From assembly GCA_001839685.1 (NCBI GenBank), contig MLAK01000674.1:53524-79598 (forward strand): a stretch of DNA of 26,075 nucleotides, given 5' to 3'. The position numbers were made by a program, and so were the translations under genes. Positions 1 through 8,668 of this stretch are shown here, in pieces. The DNA comes from Tritrichomonas foetus (lineage: Eukaryota > Parabasalia > Tritrichomonadida > Tritrichomonadidae). The notes below the pieces were generated by a model. The model was not told where the DNA came from. It was given only the letters and a program-made list of their open reading frames with translations, and searched no databases. Numbering within the stretch: the first letter of the stretch is position 1; each line of letters starts with the position of its first letter.

Positions 1-290
1 CTTTTGAAGGAGCTTATCCATGTAAATTCTCTCAAAAATCAAGGATATGTCGCATATGTGTGGGAAAAAAGTAGATTTTCATTTTCAATGGAATAGACGA
101 TTATAATGTATTCAAAACAATAAGTATTTCTAAAAAAATTGCTTTTTTTATTAAATCGAAGAATATCTCAAAAATAAAAAGACAAAATCTTTTAATATTT
201 TGGATATATTATTTTTTAATTATGCTAATTATATGGAGAAAATATAAATAAAATCATAAGCGTAGAAGCATAGGTTGTGTACTTTTTATA

Positions 291-1484
291 GGAATCAATC
301 AAAGGTACTCCGGTTTAAAAAGCTACCAATTAAATTACATCATTTTGGAATATTGTAAAAATAAGAGTTAAAATATTGTAAATTTATTTTTATAAAAGAT
401 TTGGTCTTACCAAAAGTTGGATAGAGATAATTTTTTATTATTACACATATTTCACAATTTTTCAGAATATATTCAAACTTTCAATACATTATTTTGAATA
501 ATATCTAGAAGTTATTGATTCACCACTTCTGTTTTAAGTCCCTTTTCTTGGGATCTCGATGGGCGCATGACATTGATATAAATCGTTTATAAATGTATAT
601 AAGATACTGGTATTATGACAAGCTTCATCAATTGGAAGTTTCCCTAATATCCACAAATTTGAAATAAGCTTTCAAATATTCATTTGGATTCATAAAAATA
701 ATCTCATTATTTCATAAAAACACCAATCTCATGAACCTGTGTAACAATGATGATTATTTCACAAAAATAATCTCATAAAAATAATCTCTCTCTAATATCG
801 GCACAGAAAGCGGAACGTTGCATAAAACATTGTCATGTCGCAGAATAAGGATCTCTTTTTGAATCTCTGGGTCAAGATCATAAGATTGTGATTTTGAATA
901 TATTATCATTTATTTCCGTTTTTCCAAAATGGAAATAATTTGATAGTGAATGCACGCAAAACACTCATATCTTCTTTCACAGTCTATTTTTTTCCGGATA
1001 AGTACCGAAAATAAAAAATTAAAAATTTCAAATCACAATAAAAAAAAATTCAAAAGACAGATTTTTAATTAATTTAAACGATAAGAAGCAGACAAGTGGT
1101 ATTTCATCATAACTGGATTGTAGGCAATTCGCTTGGTTACAACTCCCGCAAAAACGAAAATCAGATAATTTGCTGTATTGAGTCACGCAGGAAGTTTTGG
1201 AAGTCTGTTTCTGTCCCGATGATGTGAATGATTCTGCTGCCTCCTTTGCCCGATTTTGACGCTCTTTGGTTTATTTTTAAAAGAAATTTCGAAAATTATT
1301 GATTTTTGAAAATAACATTTTTCTTCGACTTTTCTGAGATTTCGCGGTTTAAAACCATCAGGTATCATGCGATTTTTACGCCCTGATATTAGCGCTCAGA
1401 AATGTTGGCTCACTGCGGTGAAAAAGCTAATTTACTGTTTTTCCAAATAACGTATTTTCAGCCGGAGTACCTTTAATCAATCCC
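291..1484. repeat. inverted repeat pair, possible decayed DNA transposon
   Basis: AAAGGTACTCCGG at 301-313 is found as its exact reverse complement at 1462-1474. The match extends outward over ten more bases (291-300 against 1475-1484) with four differences, all transitions, so 19 of 23 positions agree. Sequence inside the arms does not match. The outward flanks both contain TTTTTA, but at different distances from the arms, so a target duplication is not established. No transposase frame lies between the arms. It may be a non-autonomous element, or simply two copies of a dispersed repeat in opposite orientation. Confidence 0.4.
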
Positions 1485-2763
1485 AGATTTTTAAAAGGAG
1501 AAAATAAAGTTTAATTGCGAATAATTCTTTTTTCCAAGAGAAAAAGTATTACCTGAATTAGAAATCAATAACTTTGAATGGTCTTATTAATTGGTCAATT
1601 TTCAACAAAATTTACTGATCCTACGTCAATTTCTGAAATGATAGAACAACAATGTCCTGGACATATCGATGAATTAGCTTCAATATGTAGCTTATGTGAT
1701 ATCTATCGAGAGGCAATAAGATTCATTTGAGCTGAGATTGAGTATAAGGCTAGTGAGAATTAATATTAATTCTATCAAAATTTCACATAACATGTCTGCT
1801 TGGTTCCTTCATTAAATATGCGAGAAGACCCTTCGCCCATGAATCTATTTTGAAATTTTAATATGTCATTATATATTATGTATCTAATACATTCAAGAAG
1901 TTAATTGAAAATTTGTTTTGGGATTAATCCCCGAGTATCGATACTCAGATTCTCTCACAAATTTCAATTCTTTGATATTTACCATTTTAAGCTACACTAA
2001 GTTAGTAATAAATACAAATGCAGCAAAAGTGAATCAACCACTTTGATGAAGGAATCACGATTTCGACTAAAATGTCCCTATTTACTCAAAACACGATTCC
2101 TTGATTTATTATTTACTTAATTTTATTATTACTGCCTATATTATTTTCGGACATAGTTTTAATGAATATGATATTGAGTTCACACTAGTCATAAAAACAT
2201 AAGATACACATAAATATGGTAACATAGATTGCCATCTAAACGGCGTATCAATTCATATAGACTAAAAATCTATATAGCTAGTAATCCAAAATAAGATATT
2301 ATGAAAATTACTAATTGCAATTTCACATATAATTGACAAATATCTTCTGACTAATGACAGTTATGTTTCAAAAATAGTTGTAGTTTCACATCATTTATAA
2401 ATTTTTGAGTTGAAAATGTCAGTATTGTTCTTATTCCCAAGCGGTCATGTAATTATCATATAAATTGGAGACTACAGTCTTTGGTTGACATGGGAAGTGA
2501 TATTAGGTACATTTTTCAACGTATATATCTTCACTGAAGTGTATTTATGTGATTAGTTAAAAATAAAGTCTGAATAATATATATGGTTAAGAATCTCAGT
2601 GTTAACTTAATAGAGACCATGTGGAAAATATTAGAGCATTGAAAATCTGGAATTACCATATTCAAAATCTATAAAACGTAATAGAAAAAGTGGAAAAATT
2701 GAATTCATGTGGAATTCCCATGGGGAATTGAGTACAGCCCAAAGATAAATTGAAATATATTTC

Positions 2764-2945
2764 AAAAAGTCAACATTTTTCAGAATCTTTTTAGTGGTCA
2801 TTCAATTTTAAATATTCAAAATTCAATATTCTAACAGTTCAGAAAATCAAAATTCAATGAATTCACTTTTTGAATTATTAGTCAATCTATTCAAAAAATT
2901 CTTTGCATTTGACTATTTATGACTTTAAAAAGTCATTCAAAAAGT
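2764..2945 (+). promoter_or_regulatory. cluster of AAAAAGT elements upstream of the transporter
   Basis: The 7-mer AAAAAGT or its complement occurs four times: 2764-2770, 2865-2871 (as ACTTTTT), 2927-2933 and 2939-2945. ATTCAAAAAGTG is present at 2935-2946 and inverted around 2862-2873. GACTTTAAAAAGTC at 2921-2934 is a near palindrome with 6-bp arms. The last copy ends 34 nt before the transporter ATG. The same 7-mer recurs ahead of four other genes in the window. A promoter role is inferred. Confidence 0.4.
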
Positions 2946-2979
2946 GTCCCAATATTGGTAAAATAAAAAAGGCGAAAAA

Positions 2980-4350
2980 ATGACACTCAGCCGAGAAATT
3001 TTCGCCGTTTTTATTATACTAATTTCGTCCACATGTTTTGGGTCACTCACATCTTTTCCTGGACCAGCTGCATCTTCCATGAAAAAATTGTATCCAGGTC
3101 TAGCCAATTACACAGAAGAATGGGACATCTTTAATAATGCCCCACGATTCACAGCGGCTGCAGGAAGCATCATTTTCTACCCTTTTGTTGTTAGATTTGG
3201 CCGCCAGTTGTCAATCTCCATTGCTGCCTTTATAAACGGTCTCCTGTACCTTTTAATTCTACCTGTCAATGAAAATTCAATGACTTATATTTTAGTCATT
3301 CGTTTCCTTCATGGATTTATTTGGGGCTATATGAGTGCACTCACTCTTGTTTATCTCATTGAAACATCTCCATCGAATTCATATAGTTTCACAGGCTGCA
3401 TGCATCAATTTTTCAATGTTTTTGGAATTTGTTTGAATAATGTTTTAGCAGCATTTTGTGATTTCAGAAACCTAGCAATTGTTTGTTCAATTATTTCATT
3501 CGTTTTTTCTGGCTTGGTTTGGCTTATTCGTGACTCCCCAGTCTCTGCACAAGACAAAGCAAGAAGGCTTGCGAAGAAGACACGAAAAGCTGCAATTAAA
3601 AAAATGAAAATGACCAAAAATGATGAAAAAAATGTTTTTTCTCGAAAAGATCATATGAATGAATTCAAAAGTTCAGAAGAATTAAAACTCGATTCTTTAG
3701 ACGATATGACAACAATAATATCAAGTCAATCATCAGAAGGTCTTTTTTCAAAAAAATACTTTCCTATTGTCATCAAAGCAATTATTCTTTTTGTTTTCCA
3801 GCAATTTTGCGGTACCAATGCAATCTTATCAAATTTGAGTTCAATTATGTCAAAAAGCGGTCTTTCACTTGATCCAAATATTCAAAGTTTTCTTGCAAAT
3901 GCTGCACAACTTGTGGCTGTTTTAATTACTGCTTTCTTGGTTGATTCTTTTGGTGCAAAATTTTTATGGTGTCTTTCTTCTTCTCTTCTTGTTATTCTTT
4001 TACTTGCGTATGGATTTACAACATATTATGACACTCCTTCGTTTGTTCCAGTTTTATGCATCTTTCTTTATCGACTCTGTTTTGGATTGGGAGTTGGCCC
4101 ATTGACATATGCTATTTGGGTTCAGCTTTTTTCTGATTCAACAAGGCTTGGTGGAACAATGATTATGATGGCTGCACATTGGCTAGTGTCATGGGTTGTT
4201 GTTTACACCTTTCCAATAATGAATCAAAATATTGGATCTCTCTACACAGTCATAATTTATGCGATAAGCACATTCATTTCGATTTTCTATGGTGCTTTTT
4301 GCATACCCGACACTCGAGAAAAGGATACTGAAGAAATGGCACTCATTTGA
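2980..4350 (+). CDS. MFS sugar transporter, SLC2/GLUT-like
   Basis: A 456-residue polytopic membrane protein of the major facilitator superfamily, sugar porter family, predicted to carry hexose or a related solute by facilitated diffusion or cation symport. Family signatures appear in order: RFGRQ (72-76) in the loop after the second helix; R108, G112 and G116 leading to VYLIETSP (124-131), the counterpart of the sugar-porter segment ending in E-x-S-P; RDSP (184-187), matching the PESPR region; FQQFCGTNAI (273-282), the QQ-x-x-G-x-N-A motif; VDSFGAK (321-327); GLGVGPLTYAIW (369-380); and PDTREKDTEEM (443-453), matching PETKGKTLEE. A basic cytoplasmic loop at about 190-260 separates the two halves. 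Length is typical. The ATG follows AAAA and is the first in frame. Substrate and the cell membrane involved cannot be read from the sequence. Confidence 0.92.
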   Translation: MTLSREIFAVFIILISSTCFGSLTSFPGPAASSMKKLYPGLANYTEEWDIFNNAPRFTAAAGSIIFYPFVVRFGRQLSISIAAFINGLLYLLILPVNENSMTYILVIRFLHGFIWGYMSALTLVYLIETSPSNSYSFTGCMHQFFNVFGICLNNVLAAFCDFRNLAIVCSIISFVFSGLVWLIRDSPVSAQDKARRLAKKTRKAAIKKMKMTKNDEKNVFSRKDHMNEFKSSEELKLDSLDDMTTIISSQSSEGLFSKKYFPIVIKAIILFVFQQFCGTNAILSNLSSIMSKSGLSLDPNIQSFLANAAQLVAVLITAFLVDSFGAKFLWCLSSSLLVILLLAYGFTTYYDTPSFVPVLCIFLYRLCFGLGVGPLTYAIWVQLFSDSTRLGGTMIMMAAHWLVSWVVVYTFPIMNQNIGSLYTVIIYAISTFISIFYGAFCIPDTREKDTEEMALI

Positions 4351-4538
4351 ATGAAAATGATTTCTTACAGCAAAAATTGTGAATCCATACTCAAACACAA
4401 AAATTCATTTCTCCAAACTGTTTCTGAACTCTTTGAAATTTTCAATGAAATCCATTTATTTATCTATCCTATAGGAATTTTCAGAGAATATATGTCCATT
4501 ATATTGAAATAAATTTATTTTCGAAAATAGTATTCAAA

Positions 4539-5441
4539 ATGAACTTCATTGATGATCGACTCAGAGACGAGAAAAACCTTTACGATGTTTGCAGACGCCT
4601 TTCGTATTTAATGTACAAAGATAACGACACAGATTTCCCAACAGATGTTTACGGCAATATTTTATTGAGAAATCATCGAATCAGCGTTTGCAAGCCTTCT
4701 TACATTCTCTCGTTTAACGAAACAACTCAGACGCTCTATGTCGGCGTTCGCGGGACCAAAGACGTCAATGATTGCTTGACCGATGCAATGGGCCTTCCTG
4801 TTGATTTTTATGGCACGAAAGCGCATTTAGGATTTGTTCAAAGTGCAAATTACTTGTTCAAGAAAATGAAAGATGCGCTTTCCGGGCTCAACAGAGATAT
4901 CGTAATCACCGGACATAGTTTGGGTGGAGCTGCAGCTTCAGCATTTGCAATAAAACTCAAAACGGAGTGCCCAAATTTGAAAAGTGTGAAGTGCATCACT
5001 TTCGGATGTCCCGGCGTCATCTCAATTAAATCTGTAGACATGTGCTATTCATATATTACAGCATTTGTAAATATCGGAGATATAGTGCCTTTCGCGTGCA
5101 TGAAGAACATCCTTCCAATGAGCGTTGGTGGCGCCAAAAGTGTAATGAATTTCACAAATGCAATGAAAAACGTGAAAGAGGAACCAACGCCACTTCCCCT
5201 CTCAATGGCGACAGAAGCGACTCACTCGAAAGTGAAATCAACTTGGCCACTCCTTGTCCCGCCCGGAAGAATAATCGCATTGGGGCTGATAAGCAAAGAT
5301 AATCCAGACGATATTGGATACGTTGAAATAAAGAATTTGAGGGAGTACTTTGAGCGTATACCTGAAGGACTAAAGATAATGAATCACGGGATTGCCTTCT
5401 ATGGCGAGATGCTTGAGAAAGCACTTGCCAAGATGATGTAG
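4539..5441 (+). CDS. class 3 lipase (alpha/beta hydrolase)
   Basis: A 300-residue fungal-lipase-like (Lipase_3) enzyme, expected to hydrolyse acylglycerol or related lipid esters. VGVRGT (68-73) fits the strand that supplies the oxyanion hole. GHSLGG (125-130) is the nucleophile elbow with Ser127. NIGDIVP (178-184) carries the likely catalytic Asp181, and MNHGIAFY (281-288) the likely His283, so the triad looks complete. HLGF (96-99) is also typical. No signal peptide or membrane segment is seen, so a cytosolic or membrane-surface site is inferred; the PPGRI segment (241-245) recalls diacylglycerol-lipase-type members. It lies 188 bp after the transporter on the same strand. The coding sequence is clearly richer in G+C than the transporter or the Sel1 gene. 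The ATG follows ATTCAAA. Confidence 0.92.
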   Translation: MNFIDDRLRDEKNLYDVCRRLSYLMYKDNDTDFPTDVYGNILLRNHRISVCKPSYILSFNETTQTLYVGVRGTKDVNDCLTDAMGLPVDFYGTKAHLGFVQSANYLFKKMKDALSGLNRDIVITGHSLGGAAASAFAIKLKTECPNLKSVKCITFGCPGVISIKSVDMCYSYITAFVNIGDIVPFACMKNILPMSVGGAKSVMNFTNAMKNVKEEPTPLPLSMATEATHSKVKSTWPLLVPPGRIIALGLISKDNPDDIGYVEIKNLREYFERIPEGLKIMNHGIAFYGEMLEKALAKMM

Positions 5442-5856
5442 GTACTAGTATTAAAAATCACTTTTTCACATTTTTTCTTTCTTATATTCATCATTGATTT
5501 CTCTGATTAATGATTGTTTTGTTTGATTAATGTATATTTTGTTTGATTAATGATTGTTTTGTTTGATTAATGTATATTTTGTTTGATTAATGATTGTTTT
5601 ATTTAATTAATGATTGTTTTATTTGATTAATGATTGTTTTATTTGATTAATGATTATTTAGTTTGATTAATGATTATTTTGTTTGAGTAATGATTATTTT
5701 GTTTGGTTTGATTTATATTCGCTTTTTTGCTGTTAGGATTGCACTTTTGTTGCGGTTACTTTTTCTTCACTCATTGTGGTATCGATTCGTTAGAAAATAA
5801 TGTAAAGCAGAAAGAAATATAAACGAAAAATTTTCTCGAAAGTAAATATTTATTTA
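5442..5856. other. spacer between convergent genes
   Basis: This spacer separates the 3' ends of the lipase (+) and the Sel1-repeat gene (-). About half is the 20-bp minisatellite listed separately. TAAA, the core of the poly(A) signal described for Trichomonas vaginalis, occurs 10-15 nt after the lipase stop and 3 nt after the Sel1-gene stop. No gene is seen. Confidence 0.6.
5501..5706. repeat. 20-bp minisatellite, ten copies
   Basis: Ten head-to-tail units of exactly 20 bp run from 5501 to 5700, followed by a partial unit. The consensus is GTTTGATTAATGATTGTTTT. Units 2 and 4 share the variant TGTATATTTT in the second half; units 5-7 end in TGATTGTTTT with A or G changes at the first base of the next unit; units 8-10 carry TGATTATTT. 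No unit has an indel. The array lies wholly between two converging 3' ends. Confidence 0.95.
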
Positions 5857-7923
5857 TCACTCATATTGCTTTGCCATTTCTTCGTATTTTTTGGCTTCTT
5901 GGTGGTTATGAGCCACATTTCTTCCATCAAACAAATATTGAGCTAATATTTTCATACAACTAACATCACCTGCATCTGCTGCCTGTTTAAGCATTTGAAC
6001 GTTCTGTTCTGGCGAGAATCTCCATTCATACCTCATTTTATTGAAAAGTTTATCAACAAAACGTTCTCCACCAAAATTTTTAATTACTTCAACAGCTTCA
6101 TCTCCACGATTCTCACAAAGTAACAATTTCGTATAGTTCAAAGCACAAGCAGAATCTTTACTTTGTTCACCGAGGCCGTAGTAAAATAAAGATTCCTCCA
6201 AATTCTTTTCAACAATTTCGCCTCTTTCGAAAATTTCGCCTAACTCAAGCATAGCAATAGTGATTTTATGATTAATTGCGGCACCTTTTAAGTATTTGAA
6301 AGCTTCTTCGACATCAATATTGTTCTTAATCAGAGCATTCGCATAATTAACCATAGCAAAACCACAATTAGAAGTTCCTGCATCAGCCCTTTCTTTAAGA
6401 TGAACCAATTCCAATTTTTTATTCAGTTTTATTAATTGTTCCTTTTCATTTTCATTAACATCATCAATTTCATTATTTTCATACATACTAACTAACCTTG
6501 AAACAGCTTCATGATTTTCCGGAAGTTTATCGATAATTATTCTGAATAATCTTGCAGCTTCCTTTGTATCTTTAGGTAAGAACTGGTGCTTTCCTTCACG
6601 GTAACAAAGTGCGAATTTCATTAAAAGTTTATAATGCTCTTCTTCGACAGCTGTCTCTTTAAAGAACGAAACAATTGGACCATTTGGATCAAATTCTTTG
6701 ACTTTTGATTTACCAACAATTTTTAATTTTCCGCTTAAGAATTGATTTGCTAAATCGAAAACGTATTCTGGATCTTTTTTTAATTTCAAGAATTTTGTGA
6801 TTTCTTCTTCAGTTGTATCAACTAGTCCTGATCTTAGGAAATAGTTGATTATATCACTAATTGCATCTTGGTTTCCATAAGATGCAGCTGTTTGGAGAAG
6901 TTTGAACCCGTAATCGAAATTTTTCTCATAAACATCACCATTTAATAATTGATTTGAGAATTTATATAATCCATCTGTATTATTTTTATCTTCTTTTATT
7001 TGTGCGATCAAATTTTGTGTTGTTGCTTTAAATGCTTTATTGTAATATCTTTTAGATGTTTCAGGATCTTGATCACATCCAATTCCATCACGATAACATT
7101 CAGCAGTTTTCAACATAGCATCGATTTCACCTTCATCTGCAAGCATTTTTGTATATGTTAAATATTCTTTCATATCAATATCAACATCGCGAGCATTTTT
7201 ATAGCTGAATGCAAGATAGCGCATTGATGGAATATCTCCAATTTTTGCTAATTTTTTCATATAATAATACGACTCAATTCTGATTCTTCTTAACGGTTCT
7301 TTCTTGTATTTTTCAACAAGCCATAGCATCGCTTCACCATCGCCTTCATCGGCGAGCTTTTTTTTCTCTTCGAGTTCGGCTTTTTGATGAGATTTTCTTT
7401 CAATTTTGTATTGTTCTTCGAGTTCATCATCATCATTTTTAATAACACTTAACATGTGAAGTGACTCATAATATCCCATATTCCATGAGTTCTCAAAAAG
7501 CTCCGTGGCTTCGTCAACCTTCTCCTGTTGGAATAAGTAAACGGCATGTAAGTACATTCCTTCAGGGTCTTCGTTATCTGATGCTAATTTAAAATAGACA
7601 TCAGATTTCTCATCGTCGTGCGAATTCTCCTGAATCATCTTGCCGAGCGATATCATTGATTCGATGGAATTATGTTTTTCTACTCCGATTTTGTATACTT
7701 TTTCCGCTTCGTCGAATTTTCCATTTGACCTTAAAAGGTCAGCATAACGGTTAATCGCTTCAATTTTTCCTCCTTCTGAAGCTTTTCGTAAATAGTCGAG
7801 AGCGACTTCTGGGCGACGCTTTAAACCAAGTGTTCCCTTCAAGAGGGCGACACCAGCCGCATAATTTGCTTCGATGTCACCCGCTTTGGCCGCCTTGAGT
7901 AAAGACTTTGCCTGATCGCTCAT
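5857..7923 (-). CDS. Sel1-like repeat protein
   Basis: A 688-residue soluble protein built from Sel1-like (TPR-related) helical repeats. Recognisable units include A-G-D-I-E-A-N-Y followed by G-V-A-L-L-K-G near residues 13-30, ECYRDGIGCDQDPETSKRYY in the middle, ELGEIFERGEIVEKNLEESL near the C-terminal third, and AQYLFDGRNVAHNHQEAKKY near the end. These follow the family pattern of small residues, a G-x-G-V-like turn and an A-x-x-Y/W-x-x-x-A helix. Such proteins usually act as scaffolds for protein complexes; no partner or pathway can be assigned here. There is no signal peptide or membrane segment. The ATG is preceded by an A/T leader and several AAAAAGT elements. TAAA lies 3 nt after the TGA stop. 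Confidence 0.9.
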   Translation of the reverse strand: MSDQAKSLLKAAKAGDIEANYAAGVALLKGTLGLKRRPEVALDYLRKASEGGKIEAINRYADLLRSNGKFDEAEKVYKIGVEKHNSIESMISLGKMIQENSHDDEKSDVYFKLASDNEDPEGMYLHAVYLFQQEKVDEATELFENSWNMGYYESLHMLSVIKNDDDELEEQYKIERKSHQKAELEEKKKLADEGDGEAMLWLVEKYKKEPLRRIRIESYYYMKKLAKIGDIPSMRYLAFSYKNARDVDIDMKEYLTYTKMLADEGEIDAMLKTAECYRDGIGCDQDPETSKRYYNKAFKATTQNLIAQIKEDKNNTDGLYKFSNQLLNGDVYEKNFDYGFKLLQTAASYGNQDAISDIINYFLRSGLVDTTEEEITKFLKLKKDPEYVFDLANQFLSGKLKIVGKSKVKEFDPNGPIVSFFKETAVEEEHYKLLMKFALCYREGKHQFLPKDTKEAARLFRIIIDKLPENHEAVSRLVSMYENNEIDDVNENEKEQLIKLNKKLELVHLKERADAGTSNCGFAMVNYANALIKNNIDVEEAFKYLKGAAINHKITIAMLELGEIFERGEIVEKNLEESLFYYGLGEQSKDSACALNYTKLLLCENRGDEAVEVIKNFGGERFVDKLFNKMRYEWRFSPEQNVQMLKQAADAGDVSCMKILAQYLFDGRNVAHNHQEAKKYEEMAKQYE

Positions 7924-7999
7924 TTAAATTAGATTTAATTAAAATTCCATAGTTTAACATTGAAAAAGTTATCAAAATAAAATGGCGTTTTTTGTTCAT

Positions 8000-8030
8000 A
8001 ACTTTTTGTGATGTGAGTTACAAAAAGTTG
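8000..8030 (-). promoter_or_regulatory. perfect inverted repeat upstream of the Sel1-repeat gene
   Basis: AACTTTTTGT (8000-8009) and ACAAAAAGTT (8020-8029) are exact reverse complements around a 10-nt spacer, 77-106 nt before the ATG. GTGATGTGA (8008-8016) overlaps the first arm and the spacer. The pair GTGATGTGA then AAAAAGTTG recurs ahead of the NT-C2-like gene at 11498-11522. This could be a binding site for a dimeric factor; a function is inferred only. Confidence 0.45.
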
Positions 8031-8373
8031 GTGAGCCAAACATGCATTTCTTATCAATAGAATAACTTTTTCTGTTTTATGATGTCTGAAAATGCTGAAA
8101 AAGTTTTCCATTTAGAAGAAATCGTTATTTCATTATTAGCTTTTTCATTCTTTGGGAATTCCACTGAAAACCATTCTATTTTTCCGATTGCAAACTAACT
8201 AATGTATCATTAACAAAGAGAAAGAATTGTAAAATAAGATATCCCAGAGAAAAACTCTTATCACATATCTTTTCTTGTTCATGCCATGATAATTTTTTCG
8301 AATCATAGTTGTGATTTCATATTATCATAAGCATAACTCGCCTTTTTTCATCACAAACTGTGAAGGTCTAGCC

Positions 8374-8406
8374 AAAAAAAAATAAAATAAAATAAAATAA
8401 AATAAA
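8374..8406. repeat. AAAAT microsatellite
   Basis: After a short A run, about five AAAAT (ATAAA) units follow in tandem in the spacer downstream of the NT-C2-like gene. It looks like an ordinary simple repeat. Confidence 0.85.
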
Positions 8407-8582
8407 TGAGGAACTATAGAGCTCATGGATGGACGATATTATGCAATCTAAGATGTGATCATGCAATAGTTTTAGTATAAAACAAATAATTAATATTTTT
8501 ACAATCTTTTTTTACTAAATCAGTACACTTTAAATTGTAAAATTCAAATTTAAAGTCACTAGAAAATCCTAAATTTAAAAAA

Positions 8583-8616
8583 TTAACCATAATAAAATAT
8601 TAACCATAATAAAATA
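8583..8616. repeat. 17-bp direct duplication
   Basis: TTAACCATAATAAAATA occurs twice back to back without a mismatch, and a third unit begins (TTAATAATAA) and then diverges. It lies just 3' of the stop of the NT-C2-like gene. Confidence 0.9.
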
Positions 8617-8668
8617 TTAATAATAACGTCAATAATAAAAAGAGAAAAAGTGAGAACATTTTCATCAC

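Larger units (their letters stand above)
1..2979. other. gene-free AT-rich region
   Basis: No convincing gene is visible in nearly 3 kb. Open frames are short and fit chance in AT-rich DNA; the longest, a 61-codon ATG frame on the minus strand at 1183-1368, resembles nothing I know. The stretch holds an inverted repeat pair (about 291-313 and 1462-1484), three copies of a CATAAAAATAATCTC-like word (about 691-707, 761-776, 774-788), and the upstream region of the transporter gene at its right end. Patches around 780-870 and 1080-1400 are less AT-rich than the rest, which could mark decayed mobile DNA, but no protein domain could be read from them. Confidence 0.6.
7924..8668. other. intergenic, 745 bp
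   Basis: This is the upstream region of the Sel1-repeat gene (left part) and the 3' flank of the NT-C2-like gene (right part). It holds five AAAAAGT/ACTTTTT copies (7963-7969, 8001-8007, 8022-8028, 8065-8071, 8098-8104), a run of about five AAAAT units near 8374-8406, and two perfect 17-bp units TTAACCATAATAAAATA at 8583-8616. No gene is seen. Confidence 0.6.

Noticed and set aside
1183..1368. 61-codon minus-strand ATG frame
   Set aside because: Its length is expected by chance, it has no domain, and no upstream element like that of other genes is present.
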